DNA of 64,000 nt, from NCBI GenBank assembly GCA_020442165.1, contig JAGRKV010000032.1, forward strand, positions 62,001 to 126,000. The letters run 5' to 3'. This document shows positions 10,560-19,540 of this stretch, piece after piece. Positions within the stretch are counted from its first letter, which is position 1. The number at the start of each line of letters is the position of its first letter. Below the pieces are notes generated by a model. It was given only the letters and a program-made list of their open reading frames with translations. It did not search any database and had not been told where the DNA came from. The position numbers and the translations under genes were made by a program. This stretch comes from Hyphomicrobiaceae bacterium. GTDB lineage: Bacteria; Pseudomonadota; Alphaproteobacteria; Rhizobiales; Hyphomicrobiaceae.

Positions 10560-11180
10560 ATGGACAACGTGCTGGTTCTCGTGCGCCACGGCCAAAGCGA
10601 ATGGAACCTCAAAAACCTCTTCACCGGATGGCGCGATCCTGACCTGACCGAGAAGGGCGTTGCCGAGGCCGTGCGTGCAGGCGAGATGCTCAAGGCGCAT
10701 GGCTACAAGTTCGACATAGCCTTCACCAGCGTGCTGCACCGCGCCCAGCGGACGCTTTCCCTCATGCTCGACAAACTCGAGCAGACCGATCTTGAGATCA
10801 TCCGCGACCAGGCGCTCAACGAGCGCCACTACGGCGACCTGTGCGGCCTCAACAAGGATGATGCCCGCAAGAAGTGGGGCGACGAGCAGGTACACATTTG
10901 GCGACGCAGCTACGATGTGCCGCCACCTGGAGGGGAAAGCCTGAAGGATACCGCGGCCCGTGTGCTGCCCTACTACAAGGCGCAGATCTGGCCGCGGCTC
11001 AAATCCGGCCAGAACGTGCTGGTGGCCGCGCACGGCAATTCGATACGCGCGCTGGTGATGGACCTTGAGAAGCTATCACCGCAAGAGATCATTGAGCGCG
11101 AGATTTCGACCGGCGTGCCGATCATTTACCGCCTGACGGAAACCGGTGCCGTCGCTGGCAGAAGTGAACTCACGGCCTGA
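10560..11180 (+). CDS. gpmA: 2,3-bisphosphoglycerate-dependent phosphoglycerate mutase
   Basis: A 206-residue histidine phosphatase-fold enzyme interconverting 2- and 3-phosphoglycerate in glycolysis/gluconeogenesis. The phospho-histidine motif [10 protein letters not shown] is at residues 7-16. RAQRTL, the acid/base region [15 protein letters not shown] and the second catalytic histidine in [11 protein letters not shown] all match GpmA. It is shorter than the ~250-residue enterobacterial form, which is usual in rhizobia. An AAGGATCTGATCGAT stretch precedes the ATG. It probably has its own promoter because of the palindrome-containing gap after dapB. Confidence 0.95.
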   Translation: MDNVLVLVRHGQSEWNLKNLFTGWRDPDLTEKGVAEAVRAGEMLKAHGYKFDIAFTSVLHRAQRTLSLMLDKLEQTDLEIIRDQALNERHYGDLCGLNKDDARKKWGDEQVHIWRRSYDVPPPGGESLKDTAARVLPYYKAQIWPRLKSGQNVLVAAHGNSIRALVMDLEKLSPQEIIEREISTGVPIIYRLTETGAVAGRSELTA

Positions 11181-11415
11181 CCGGCGGTTCTGTTGCCCTA
11201 CTGCCCTGCGTCTCTGCTGCAAGTTGAAATTGGACTTGGAGCGGGCGCGCGCAATTGCCTTCCTCGCGCCACGATCGCGTATTGAACATTTGCGCGACCG
11301 CACCTGGTTGGCGGGCAGCGCGGCATTTGCAACGCTGCTCCCTGCAACCGCACAAGGTGGGTGTTGCCGTTAATTGCCCGTCAGGGCCAAAGCCATTTTC
11401 CCCTGGAGCCGCCCC

Positions 11416-12015
11416 ATGGCATTGGATGATCTACGCGGAAGTGCCGGCGGGGACGCGCACGGGCGCGAACGCGACCGCTGGATCGGGGTCTATATCGGTG
11501 CGCTTGCCGTGATCCTCGCGATTTGCTCTGTCGGCGGCGACAACGCCGCGAAAGATGCGACGCTCAAACACATCGAAGCGGCCAATGTCTGGTCGTTCTT
11601 CCAGGGCAAGAATGTTCGACGGCAGATCGTGCGCTCGCACACCGAGGATCTGGAAATCATCGTCGACACCATGCCGACACTGACGGCGGAACAGGCGAAG
11701 CGAATCACGGACAAGATAACCGCTGGTAAGGCCTATGACGCCAAGCTCACCAGCGATCCAGCTTCGGGAGAAGGGCTCGACGAGCTATACAAGCGCGGCA
11801 AGGCGCTCGAAGCAGAACGCGACCTCGCGATGGCCAAAGACCCCTATTTCGATTATGGGCAGGCGGCGCTTCAAATCGCCATCGTGCTGGCATCGATTGC
11901 GATCATTTCAGGCGGGTCGGCTTTGCTGGTCCTCAGCATGGTGCTGGGCGCGGCGGGCGCCTTGCTGACGCTGAACGGATTTCTCATGGTTGCCCATCTG
12001 CCGTTGATCGGCTGA
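11416..12015 (+). CDS. DUF4337-type membrane protein
   Basis: About 199 residues. One membrane helix is near the N-terminus (WIGVYIGALAVILAICSVGG) and two are at the C-terminus (ALQIAIVLASIAIISGGSALLVL and a final hydrophobic segment). Between them is a helical, charged soluble region. The NAAKDATLKHIEAANVWSFFQ phrase after the first helix is characteristic of DUF4337 as I recall it. Function unknown. The ATG at 11416 gives MALDDLRG; an upstream ATG at 11374 would add 14 residues. It stands alone. Confidence 0.75.
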   Translation: MALDDLRGSAGGDAHGRERDRWIGVYIGALAVILAICSVGGDNAAKDATLKHIEAANVWSFFQGKNVRRQIVRSHTEDLEIIVDTMPTLTAEQAKRITDKITAGKAYDAKLTSDPASGEGLDELYKRGKALEAERDLAMAKDPYFDYGQAALQIAIVLASIAIISGGSALLVLSMVLGAAGALLTLNGFLMVAHLPLIG

Positions 12016-12072
12016 CACGCGGGGCAGTTGCGATATAAGCGCGTTCACATTTGATGAAAACGGGGCCACGCT

Positions 12073-12201
12073 TGATCCTTTTGCCTGGACCATGTTTTTC
12101 ACGCCGAACCGCTACGCACTTCAGCTAAACATGTTTGATCCTTTTGCCTGGAGCCTGTTTGTCACGCTGAACCGCTACACACTTCAGCTAAACATGCTCT
12201 A
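12073..12201. repeat. Family-1 palindromic repeat, tandem pair
   Basis: Two units start GATCCTTTTGCCTGGA at 12073 and 12137, so the period is 64 bases. Each has CATGTTT/CTGTTT ... AAACATG outer arms and a GC(T/C)GAA ... TTCAGC inner hairpin. The second unit ends CTAG, whose CTA is the reverse-strand stop codon of the neighbouring lipoprotein gene. Confidence 0.85.
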
Positions 12202-12702
12202 GCGATTTTGCGGCTTCGCCACTGCGACCTGCGCGGGCTGCTGCGCTTGCGGCGCCGTAATTGCCGCGATGCGCTCCTCAACCGGCACCGGCGGGCAATT
12301 CTTGATTTGCAGCTGCTGGTTAAGCGCTCTTACTCTGGTCCCCGTCTGGCGAAATTGCTCCGCATTCTTTAGACCGCCGTCTGGACCGCCGAACATCCGG
12401 CCATAAGCGGCCTCGACCGTCGGCGGCAGCGTGGAACGCTCTTTGTCGATGCGCGAATTGGCCTTGTCCATGTCCTTGAGGCCCTGTTCGATTTCGTTCA
12501 GCAGGGCCCGGCAATCGTAATCGTTTTCCTGGGCAAGCAGCACATACGTGCCGTCGGGCTGATGTCCTGGATGGGCCACGCCGGCAACTTCATTCATGAC
12601 TGCGCAGCCGCCTGCGAGCGCCGCAACGCCCGACAGCGCCATCGCCCTCAGCAGCCTTGCCGCGCGGTGCACCCCAGTCCCCAAATCGATCGCTCTCGCC
12701 AC
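12199..12702 (-). CDS. Putative lipoprotein
   Basis: A 167-residue protein with an Arg-containing n-region, a hydrophobic core and a lipobox (VAALAGGC; cysteine near residue 33), so it is predicted to be a lipid-anchored periplasmic protein. The mature part is helical, with one short Cys-containing motif (DYDCRALLNEI), a KNCPPVP motif and a Gln/Pro/Ala-rich tail. The family is not recognised. The start is a GTG at 12702; an ATG at 12642 has a better ribosome site but would remove the basic n-region. The stop codon lies inside the last bases of a palindromic repeat. Confidence 0.7.
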   Translation of the reverse strand: MARAIDLGTGVHRAARLLRAMALSGVAALAGGCAVMNEVAGVAHPGHQPDGTYVLLAQENDYDCRALLNEIEQGLKDMDKANSRIDKERSTLPPTVEAAYGRMFGGPDGGLKNAEQFRQTGTRVRALNQQLQIKNCPPVPVEERIAAITAPQAQQPAQVAVAKPQNR

Positions 12703-12842
12703 ACCTGCGAATTTACCGGCGTCGGACGGGTGCGATCAATAGGAATGGCGACAACACACAGTTCTTTAAACGAGGGGGACTGCTTCATGCTTATGCGGGC
12801 GCGCATCACCTGCGCCTACCGGTGCCCGCTGGCAGGAGCGAT

Positions 12843-12877
12843 GCGAGGACGCGGCGGTATATTCGCCGTGCCCTCGC
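12843..12877 (-). terminator. Possible terminator hairpin of the DsrE-like gene
   Basis: An imperfect GC-rich hairpin (GCGAGG ... CCTCGC outer arms, CGGCG/CGCCG inner) sits just past the minus-strand stop. It has no T tract. Confidence 0.35.
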
Positions 12878-12892
12878 ACACAAGCAATCAAG

Positions 12893-13351
12893 CTACGGCT
12901 TGATGTATGTGTAGCCTTTGCCTTGCAGATACGACAACTCGGCCACGCCTGATGGAACGATGTCTTCCTTGAAGACTTCGAACAGATCCTTATCGGGATC
13001 GATCTTGCGGCCCTTCAAAGTGTTGGCGCAGACGTTGAACGCGACCTTCTGGGTCTTCAGGTTGGTCACCTCGCCCTGCAGTTTGAGGTCCTTGGTGGCA
13101 TCACGGAGCATGTTGACGCCGTCACCATGCAGCACGACCTTGACCTCGATATTCTCCTTGCCGACCGCATTGATGTGGTTCTGGATGTTCTTCAGGGCCT
13201 TGATATAGGCCTTGTCGCTTTCACCGCCATCGTAGTTGACGTGATAGACGACCTTCTGCTTGCCATATCGGTCTTCGGCTACGGCTGGGCTCGCGGCGTA
13301 GGTCATCGTCATGGCCACAAGCGTTGCTGCGAGTGCAAAAAAGCGAATCAT
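12893..13351 (-). CDS. Periplasmic DsrE/DsrF-like protein
   Basis: 152 residues with a typical Sec signal peptide (FFALAATLVAMTMTYAASPAVA, cleaved before EDRYGK). The mature chain has the DsrE-like alternating fold: VVYHVNYD, then IEVKVVLHGDGVNML, then a conserved FNVCANTLKGR segment. Its cysteine matches that of the exported DsrE/DUF1791-type proteins. DsrE proteins move sulfur or bind thiols, but exported members have no proven function. The ATG at 13351 has a GGAGGAAA site close upstream. It is monocistronic between two unrelated genes. Confidence 0.75.
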   Translation of the reverse strand: MIRFFALAATLVAMTMTYAASPAVAEDRYGKQKVVYHVNYDGGESDKAYIKALKNIQNHINAVGKENIEVKVVLHGDGVNMLRDATKDLKLQGEVTNLKTQKVAFNVCANTLKGRKIDPDKDLFEVFKEDIVPSGVAELSYLQGKGYTYIKP

Positions 13352-13687
13352 GCGAATTTTTCCTCCGTTCAGTTGCTTGGTTGGCGAGGCCGGGACTTCG
13401 CCCGGTTGCGGCGGTTGCCGGATGCCTGGATGGCCACCGAAACCGCCGGAAACTGCACTGCATCAGGCTAGGCTCGAATTAGCAAGCAGCATCAACATAA
13501 TGGCGTGAGCGGAATGTATTGCCGGGCTGTTCCGCACACTTGTGCCTTTGTCGTTGCAGGACGCCGCTCGAGGCGGTAGCAGAAGGACGCTCCGGACGCG
13601 GGTCCGGAATTCCTTCCCGCGCTCTGCCTTGCACCTGCGCACCATGGTTGGGCGAAAGCGCGCAAGCAACAATGGAACCAATAGCGC
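13352..13687. other. Divergent region between the DsrE-like gene and leuB
   Basis: No gene was found in these 336 bases and no leader peptide or attenuator for leuB could be made out. Confidence 0.4.
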
Positions 13688-14803
13688 ATGTCCACGCACT
13701 CCCTGCTTCTTCTGCCCGGCGACGGAATCGGCGTCGAAACCATGGCCGAGGTCGAGCGCATCATCGCTTTCCTCAATGCCCGTTCCAATTCCGCGAAATT
13801 CGAAACGCAGTCGGATCTCGTCGGCGGTGCGGCATTCGACAAGCATGGCGTCTCGATCACGGAAGACGCGATGGCCAAGGCGACGGCAGCGGATGCCATC
13901 ATCTTCGGATCGGTGGGCGGGCCGAAGTGGGACAGCGTTCCCTACGAGCACCGTCCGGAGGCGGGGCTGCTGAGGCTGCGCAAGGACCTGGACCTGTTTG
14001 CCAACCTTCGCCCGGCGATCTGCTATCCGGCGCTGGCTGATGCCTCGTCACTGAAGCGCGATCTGGTCGAGGGCCTTGATATCCTGATCCTGCGCGAGCT
14101 GACCGGCGGCACATACTTCGGCGAGCCGAAAGAGATCGTGACGCTGGAGAACGGCGAAAAGCGCGCCGTCGACACCACGCTCTACACCACGCGCGAAGTG
14201 GACCGTATCGCGCGGATGGGCTTCGATCTCGCCCGCAAGCGCCGCAACAAGGTGCATATGGCGGCGAAGTGGAACGTCATGCGCTCGGGCGTACTCTGGC
14301 GGGAAGTGACCGCTGCGGTTCACAAGAGCTATGCGGCAGATGTCGAGTATCACGAGATCCTGGCGGACAACTGCGCCATGCAGCTCATCCGCAATCCCAA
14401 GCAATTCGATGTCGTCGTCACCGACAACCTGTTCGGCGATATTCTTTCCGACGAAGCCGCAATGATGACCGGTTCGCTCGGCATGCTGCCGTCCGCATCG
14501 CTGGGTGCGGCTGATCCCAAGACCGGCAAGCGGCGGGCACTTTATGAGCCGGTGCATGGCTCGGCGCCCGACATCGCCGGCCAGGGCCTTGCCAACCCCA
14601 TCGCCACGATCGCTTCGTTCGGCATGGCGCTGCGCTATTCGTTCGACATGGGCAAGGAAGCGGATCTGGTCGATGGTGCCATCGCCAAGGTGCTCGAAAA
14701 GGGACTGCGCACCGGCGACATCATGCAGCCCGGCATGACCAAGGTCGGCACGTCGGAGATGGGCTCCGCCATCCTCAAGGAAATGGAGGCGATGGCTGCG
14801 TAG
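13688..14803 (+). CDS. leuB: 3-isopropylmalate dehydrogenase
   Basis: A 371-residue NAD-dependent beta-hydroxyacid oxidative decarboxylase of leucine synthesis. The N-terminus LLLPGDGIGVETM and the arginine-rich substrate region LRLRKDLDLFANLRPA are visible. The catalytic Lys/Tyr region includes ELTGGTYFGEPKE, and the Mg-binding segment is DNLFGDILSDEAAMMTGSLG. The NAD-binding motif is EPVHGSAPDIAGQGLANP. Length is normal. Transcription may run into the AT-rich nuclease-like gene 135 bases downstream. leuCD are not present. Confidence 0.97.
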   Translation: MSTHSLLLLPGDGIGVETMAEVERIIAFLNARSNSAKFETQSDLVGGAAFDKHGVSITEDAMAKATAADAIIFGSVGGPKWDSVPYEHRPEAGLLRLRKDLDLFANLRPAICYPALADASSLKRDLVEGLDILILRELTGGTYFGEPKEIVTLENGEKRAVDTTLYTTREVDRIARMGFDLARKRRNKVHMAAKWNVMRSGVLWREVTAAVHKSYAADVEYHEILADNCAMQLIRNPKQFDVVVTDNLFGDILSDEAAMMTGSLGMLPSASLGAADPKTGKRRALYEPVHGSAPDIAGQGLANPIATIASFGMALRYSFDMGKEADLVDGAIAKVLEKGLRTGDIMQPGMTKVGTSEMGSAILKEMEAMAA

Positions 14804-14938
14804 AGAGCTGCTCGACAGTCAACCAATTCATCCACATCAATTGTTTGACATCGGATTTGGCGCGCTGATTCTGCTTGCGGCATTGGAATTGAGATCGAAT
14901 GATATGGGCGAAGGGAATCCTTGGCCTAGAGAGTTCCG

Positions 14939-16078
14939 ATGAAGACAGAGCTGCTGGTGCGACTGCGGGAAATCGCAGAGCGCGTGGTTTCGCTTAAGGG
15001 TGCTTGTTCGAACGAAGAGAGCACTAAGCTTTATCTCGTAATGCCTTTCATCGGCACACTGGGGTACGATTTTACAGATCCCCACGAGGTATATCCTGAG
15101 CACAATGCCGATTTTTCGCAAGAATACCCCGACAAGGTGGACCTTGTGATACTGAAAGACGGCGTTCCGACAATTGCCTTTGAAGTCAAGAAGGCTGGCG
15201 CACCAATTATTGACCATCGCGGACAACTGGCCAGATACTTCAATGCCGTTCCATCCATTAGAGTCGGGGTAATTACAAATGGCATAATTTATGCGTTCTA
15301 TGTAGATTCAGATGCTCCGAATATGATGGATGACGACCCTTTTCTGATCGTGGACCTAGAGAAGGTCGCGTTGGGTAATCATGACGTGGAGACACTTGAC
15401 GCAATTGAAGCTTTGACAAAACCCGTCTTTAATCCTGAGTTTATTTCAGAGCAAGCGCAACAGAAGTTATTGAAGCGTCGTTTGCGGACATTTTTTGTCG
15501 AAGAGGCGCGTGCTCCCTCGCAAGATTTTTGCCGCTTTGCTTTGGAACGCGTGGGTTTGAAGTACTTGCGCAGCCATACGATTGATAAACATTATGCTCC
15601 TCTTGTCGTTTCAGCTTTCGAAGAAAGCTTGATCGAGCCGGTGGTCAGGATCTTGAGGGAGCGCTCAGCGCTAGAGCAGCCCGATGAAGCGGAAGGCAAG
15701 GCATCGGCAGGGTCCCGAATTGTCACTACAGAGAGGGAATTATCTATTTTTGCTTTTGTGCGTCGGAGACTTTCTTTTCTTGTGTCCAATGAGCGTTATT
15801 TCGATGCAATTGAGCGCATTCAATACAGAGACTATATTGGGCATTTTACCGTCTACTACGAACAAATAAAGAAAGGCCGCATTTTCGATTTTATTGAGGG
15901 AGCGAATGGATACGATCGGTATACGTTCCCTGACCCTTTCGGAGAGATAATTACAAGCAACCCACGTGATCTCGACAAAGCGTTGCTGTCTGTGTTCATG
16001 AGTCGCGTTAGCGAGTTGGGATCGCAAGATGCTAGTGTGAACGCTTCCACCAATTCAAGAACGAACAGATCCGCCTGA
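14939..16078 (+). CDS. Orphan HsdR_N-like PD-(D/E)XK protein
   Basis: 379 residues. The N-terminal ~170 residues resemble the nuclease domain of type I restriction HsdR subunits and related stand-alone (COG4748-like) proteins: D68 in KVDLVI, E82-x-K84 in FEVKKAG, and Q96 in RGQLARYF form the D/ExK/Q pattern. No helicase motor follows, and no HsdM or HsdS gene is nearby. The C-terminal half is helical, with an aromatic segment (YIGHFTVYYEQIKKGRIFDF). Base composition is visibly AT-richer than both neighbours, suggesting transfer. Its TGA stop shares the A with the next gene's ATG (TGATG). A defence or phage role is possible but not shown. Confidence 0.75.
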   Translation: MKTELLVRLREIAERVVSLKGACSNEESTKLYLVMPFIGTLGYDFTDPHEVYPEHNADFSQEYPDKVDLVILKDGVPTIAFEVKKAGAPIIDHRGQLARYFNAVPSIRVGVITNGIIYAFYVDSDAPNMMDDDPFLIVDLEKVALGNHDVETLDAIEALTKPVFNPEFISEQAQQKLLKRRLRTFFVEEARAPSQDFCRFALERVGLKYLRSHTIDKHYAPLVVSAFEESLIEPVVRILRERSALEQPDEAEGKASAGSRIVTTERELSIFAFVRRRLSFLVSNERYFDAIERIQYRDYIGHFTVYYEQIKKGRIFDFIEGANGYDRYTFPDPFGEIITSNPRDLDKALLSVFMSRVSELGSQDASVNASTNSRTNRSA

Positions 16079-16854
16079 TGGCGAGCAACCTTTCCAGCAT
16101 AGGATTTGCGTTCCGCGACGCGGAAGAGTTTCACGCGCGCATGCTGGAGCTTGCCGAAGCCTCACGCGAACGGCTGCGCTGCGATGCTGGCGAATATGCG
16201 ATCTGGCGGTCGCGCACCGGGGCTGAAATCTGGTTCCACCTGGCACCGGCAGACGAAGACGGCGGGCAGGCGAGCATCCTTGGCCTGACGCCGTTCTACG
16301 AGGGCCAAAGCGCTATTCCGATGATGATAACGGCGGCGTGGAAGCGGCCCGACGACACGCCACTCGAAGGCCTGCTGCACGGCTGGGTGGCGCCGGACGG
16401 CCGCGGAGCCGGTGCCTATCCGCTGGCACTCGATGCGATCGATTTTGCCGCCCATGCGGGCCGGCCGCTACCTGCCTCATGGCGCTGCCGGATCACGGGC
16501 TTTTGCCGCAACCTCAATGTGCATGAGGACGCTGGGACGCTGCCTGATCTGGGCGGCGGACAGCGGCTTGCCGCGCAGGCGCTCATTCCGATCGGACTTT
16601 TCAACGATCCCGACGAAGAAGATGGCGGGGCCGAGCAGAAGCAGCCAGAGCCTGTCGTGTGGATGACGGGCGTCGTCCGCGCCCACCGCCAGCTCAACAA
16701 CGAAGTGACGGGCAGGCCGTTCCACTGGCTTCGCGTCGAGAGCCTTGCTGCGACCTACGACCTGGTTGCCGACCCCGACATCGTCACGGGTGAGATCAGC
16801 GAAGGGAAAATCATCGAGGCGATGACCTGGATGTTCGCGCGGGTGATTGACTAG
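16078..16854 (+). CDS. Conserved hypothetical protein
   Basis: A 258-residue soluble protein with no signal peptide or membrane segment. An acidic stretch (NDPDEEDGGAEQKQPEP, about residues 178-195) looks like a linker. I do not recognise a domain. Codon use is high-GC and like the core genes, unlike the nuclease-like gene with which its ATG overlaps by one base (TGATG). It may therefore be a native gene whose upstream region was replaced. The TAG stop at 16852-16854 is the left edge of a repeat. Confidence 0.75.
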   Translation: MASNLSSIGFAFRDAEEFHARMLELAEASRERLRCDAGEYAIWRSRTGAEIWFHLAPADEDGGQASILGLTPFYEGQSAIPMMITAAWKRPDDTPLEGLLHGWVAPDGRGAGAYPLALDAIDFAAHAGRPLPASWRCRITGFCRNLNVHEDAGTLPDLGGGQRLAAQALIPIGLFNDPDEEDGGAEQKQPEPVVWMTGVVRAHRQLNNEVTGRPFHWLRVESLAATYDLVADPDIVTGEISEGKIIEAMTWMFARVID

Positions 16855-16968
16855 TTTTTTCGCTCACGCAGCCGATCCTTGCTTTCGCGCGGGCTCTTCC
16901 GCAGGGGCGGCGCATAGGCACCGGGCCACAAGGGTGGCGAACCACGCTGGCGCAAACCGCGCTAGCTA
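16852..16968. repeat. Family-2 dispersed repeat, copy 3 (diverged), filling a convergent gap
   Basis: CTCACGCAGCC, a CGCGGGCTCTTCCGCAGG block, GGGGCGGCGCA and ACCGGGCC align in order with the longer copies at 3613 and 46446. It occupies the whole gap between two convergent genes, and their stop codons (TAG at 16852 and reverse CTA at 16966) are its two ends. Confidence 0.55.
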
Positions 16969-17433
16969 AACGCTATGCTCTTCGGCGCAGATGCCGGGCT
17001 TGCCCGTGACGGAGCCGCGTGCGGTCCACGATGGGCTTTTCGGATCCGCCTTCGCCTGCTTCTCCGTGCGGGCCACGAAATAGAACTCGTAGCAATTGCC
17101 GCCGACTTTCTTGACGCGATAGCAGCCGCCGGTCGGATCGCGGTCGTAGATGGTGCAGAAGGTGCCGGACTCGACGGTCCACTTGCCGCCGATGATAGTT
17201 GCCGCTTCGCGGTATTCGATGCGGCCGTCGCTGCCATAGGACTCGGTGAAAGGTTTGCCCGAGCCGTACTTGCCTTCCAGCGTGACGCCGGAGAACGCGG
17301 CGCGCATGTCGTCCTCGCTCATCCAGGCAGCATCGGTGGCGGCAGCCGCCACCGACCACAAGCCCAATAGTGAAGTGCCAGCGGCGAGCAATGCTGCCTT
17401 CCGGTTCTTCAGGCCGATTCCCGCCATTTCCAT
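16966..17433 (-). CDS. Secreted hypothetical protein
   Basis: About 155 residues beginning MEMAGIGLKNRKAALLAAGT. A signal peptide extends to about AAAA in SVAAAATDAAW. The mature protein starts with an acidic helix (WMSEDDMRAAFSG). It continues with a beta-rich region in which two conserved-looking pieces, TFCTIYDRD and GGNCYEFYFVAR, carry cysteines that could form disulfides in the periplasm. Similar small exported proteins are common in rhizobia, but I cannot assign a function. ATG 17433 is preferred over 17457 because GGGAG lies 8 bases upstream. Confidence 0.7.
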   Translation of the reverse strand: MEMAGIGLKNRKAALLAAGTSLLGLWSVAAAATDAAWMSEDDMRAAFSGVTLEGKYGSGKPFTESYGSDGRIEYREAATIIGGKWTVESGTFCTIYDRDPTGGCYRVKKVGGNCYEFYFVARTEKQAKADPKSPSWTARGSVTGKPGICAEEHSV

Positions 17434-17509
17434 CGCAATTCTCCCGAACGGTCGCAACGCCTACGCATGATAGACCTGGAAGTTGCGTGCAAACCAAGGC
17501 GATCGACGG

Positions 17510-18064
17510 TCAAGCCTCGATGCGGGGCTCCACGCGGCGTCCGGCCATGCGGGCCATGGTGCCGTCCTTGTCCACCGCCTCGTGCTTCACGGCGCCGACT
17601 ACGTGAAGAATTATCGCCGCAATCAGCAGTTTGCCGCCCAGGCCGTGGACCGCTTCGGCAACCTCATGCAGCACCTCGATTTCACCGAACGGCGGGATCG
17701 TGAACAGGCCCAGCACGTCGACGGCGCGATTACGAGACAGCGACATCAGCAGGCCGGAAATGGGCATGAAAAGCGTACCAAGGAGCAGGAACCAGTGGGT
17801 CAGGCCGGCGATCTTTTCCTGCCACGCCGGCGCGTGCGAAAGGGCGGCTGGGAAGCCCTGGGTCATGCGCCAGCCGAGGCGCCAAAGGGCAAACGCCAGT
17901 ACAGCGACGCCCAATCCCTTATGCCACCACATCAGCGCCGCCTTGGAGTCGCCCTTGGGCATGTCTTCAAGAACAAGACCGAACACCAGCATGCCGATCA
18001 TGCCGAAGGCCAGCAGCCAATGCAGGCCAACAGTCATGCCACTCAATTTATCTCTCTGATCCAT
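17510..18064 (-). CDS. Cytochrome b561 family protein
   Basis: 184 residues with four membrane helices and the histidine ligands expected for two b-type haems: the first helix has TVGLHWLLAF, the second MWWHKGLG, the third GLTHWFLLLG and the fourth IILHVVGAVKHE. These bacterial (CybB-like) proteins sit in the inner membrane and pass electrons from ubiquinol, some to superoxide. The start is placed at the ATG at 18064 (MDQRDKLSGMTVG); the much longer upstream frame runs antisense to asd and is rejected. Confidence 0.88.
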   Translation of the reverse strand: MDQRDKLSGMTVGLHWLLAFGMIGMLVFGLVLEDMPKGDSKAALMWWHKGLGVAVLAFALWRLGWRMTQGFPAALSHAPAWQEKIAGLTHWFLLLGTLFMPISGLLMSLSRNRAVDVLGLFTIPPFGEIEVLHEVAEAVHGLGGKLLIAAIILHVVGAVKHEAVDKDGTMARMAGRRVEPRIEA

Positions 18065-18364
18065 CTTTGTTTTCCCTCGGAGTCTACAGCCGTCAGAGCA
18101 GCCGCACAGGTCTTCGTTGCACTCGATAACCGAAACGAGGAGATCGCGTGGTTTCCGTCGGGCATGGCTGAATTGCACGGAGCGCGGAGCTTGTGCTTCA
18201 GCCGATAGCAGCCATTTACCAAGCAGGGCCCGGGCCTCCGCCCAGTTGTCACCTTGAATCATGGGCAAACCCCGCGTATTGGAACCGGCTTGACGGCATG
18301 AGCATGCCGAAGGAAGGCACGGGCAACGGGCCTGCCGCCACTCAACCGCAAGGACTGACACGTC

Positions 18365-19393
18365 ATGGGCTACAAGGTCGCCGTCGTCGGAGCCACTGGC
18401 AACGTGGGCCGCGAGATGATGAATGTTCTCAACGATCGCCGCTTTCCGGCGGATGAGGTCATTCCGCTGGCATCCCGCCGTTCGATCGGCACGGAGATCT
18501 CCTATGGCGACAAGACGCTCAAGTGCCGCGATCTGGAGAGCTTCGATTTCCGCGGCGTCGACTTCTGCCTGATGTCGGCGGGCTCGTCCGTTTCCAAGGA
18601 CTGGGCACCCCGCATCGGTCAACAGGGCTGCGTCGTGATCGATAACTCGTCGTGCTGGCGCTACGACCAGGACGTGCCGCTGATCGTGCCGGAAGTGAAC
18701 CCGGAGGCGATTGCCGGCTATCGCAAGAAGAACATCATCGCCAATCCGAACTGCTCGACGGCGCAGATGGTTGTTGCCCTTAAGCCGATCCACGATGCCG
18801 CCACGATCAAGCGCGTGGTCGTTTCCACCTATCAATCGGTCTCGGGCGCGGGCAAGGATGCGATGGATGAGCTTTGGCACCAGACCAAGGCGAAGTACGT
18901 GCCTGGCACCGAGGTCAACCCGAAGAAGTTCACCAAGGAGATCGCCTTCAACTGCATTCCCCACATCGACGTCTTCATGGAGGACGGCTACACGAAGGAG
19001 GAATGGAAGATGATGGCGGAGACCAAGAAGATCATGGACCCGCGCATCAAGCTGACCGCGACGTGCGTGCGTGTGCCGGTGTTCGTCGGCCACTCGGAAG
19101 CCGTCAACCTGGAACTCGAAAAGCCGCTGACACCGGAAGAGGCGCGCGAGATCCTGCGCAATGCGCCGGGCATCGCCGTCGTCGACAAGCGTGAGCCTGG
19201 TGGTTACGCGACACCCGTTGAGTGTGCTGGCGAATATGACACCTACGTTTCGCGCATTCGCGAAGATGCAACGGTGGAGAACGGGCTGGCGATGTGGATC
19301 GTGTCCGACAACCTTTTGAAGGGCGCGGCGCTCAACACCATCCAGATCGCCGAGGAAATGATTGCGCGCAACATGCTGAACAAGGCGGCCTGA
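18365..19393 (+). CDS. asd: Aspartate-semialdehyde dehydrogenase
   Basis: A 342-residue NADPH-dependent reductase converting aspartyl phosphate to aspartate semialdehyde, the branch point to lysine/DAP, methionine and threonine. The Rossmann loop is VVGATGNVGREM. The catalytic cysteine is in NPNCSTAQMV, about residue 133. The substrate region SVSGAGKDAMDEL and the H in HSEAVN are present. Length is standard. It is a single gene closed by a strong terminator; the other lysine genes (dapB, dapF) are far away in the window. Confidence 0.97.
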   Translation: MGYKVAVVGATGNVGREMMNVLNDRRFPADEVIPLASRRSIGTEISYGDKTLKCRDLESFDFRGVDFCLMSAGSSVSKDWAPRIGQQGCVVIDNSSCWRYDQDVPLIVPEVNPEAIAGYRKKNIIANPNCSTAQMVVALKPIHDAATIKRVVVSTYQSVSGAGKDAMDELWHQTKAKYVPGTEVNPKKFTKEIAFNCIPHIDVFMEDGYTKEEWKMMAETKKIMDPRIKLTATCVRVPVFVGHSEAVNLELEKPLTPEEAREILRNAPGIAVVDKREPGGYATPVECAGEYDTYVSRIREDATVENGLAMWIVSDNLLKGAALNTIQIAEEMIARNMLNKAA

Positions 19394-19453
19394 CGCGCTA
19401 TTCCGCCATGCCCGCTCCCCTTGTTGCGGGATGACAATTTAAGCCGACACAGC

Positions 19454-19487
19454 AACGCCCGCTCGAAGAGAGCGGGCGTTGTTTTTT
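19454..19487 (+). terminator. Rho-independent terminator of asd
   Basis: AACGCCCGCTC and GAGCGGGCGTT form a perfect 11-bp stem with a 5-base loop, followed by GTTTTTT. Confidence 0.92.
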
Positions 19488-19540
19488 GTGTGCGATGGGG
19501 AGGCGGCTAACATTCGCAGCGCCTTGCCGGGGGCGGTCCG

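Noticed and set aside
18065..19093. Upstream extension of the cytochrome b561 frame
   Set aside because: It runs antisense through asd. The four-helix protein starts naturally at 18064.
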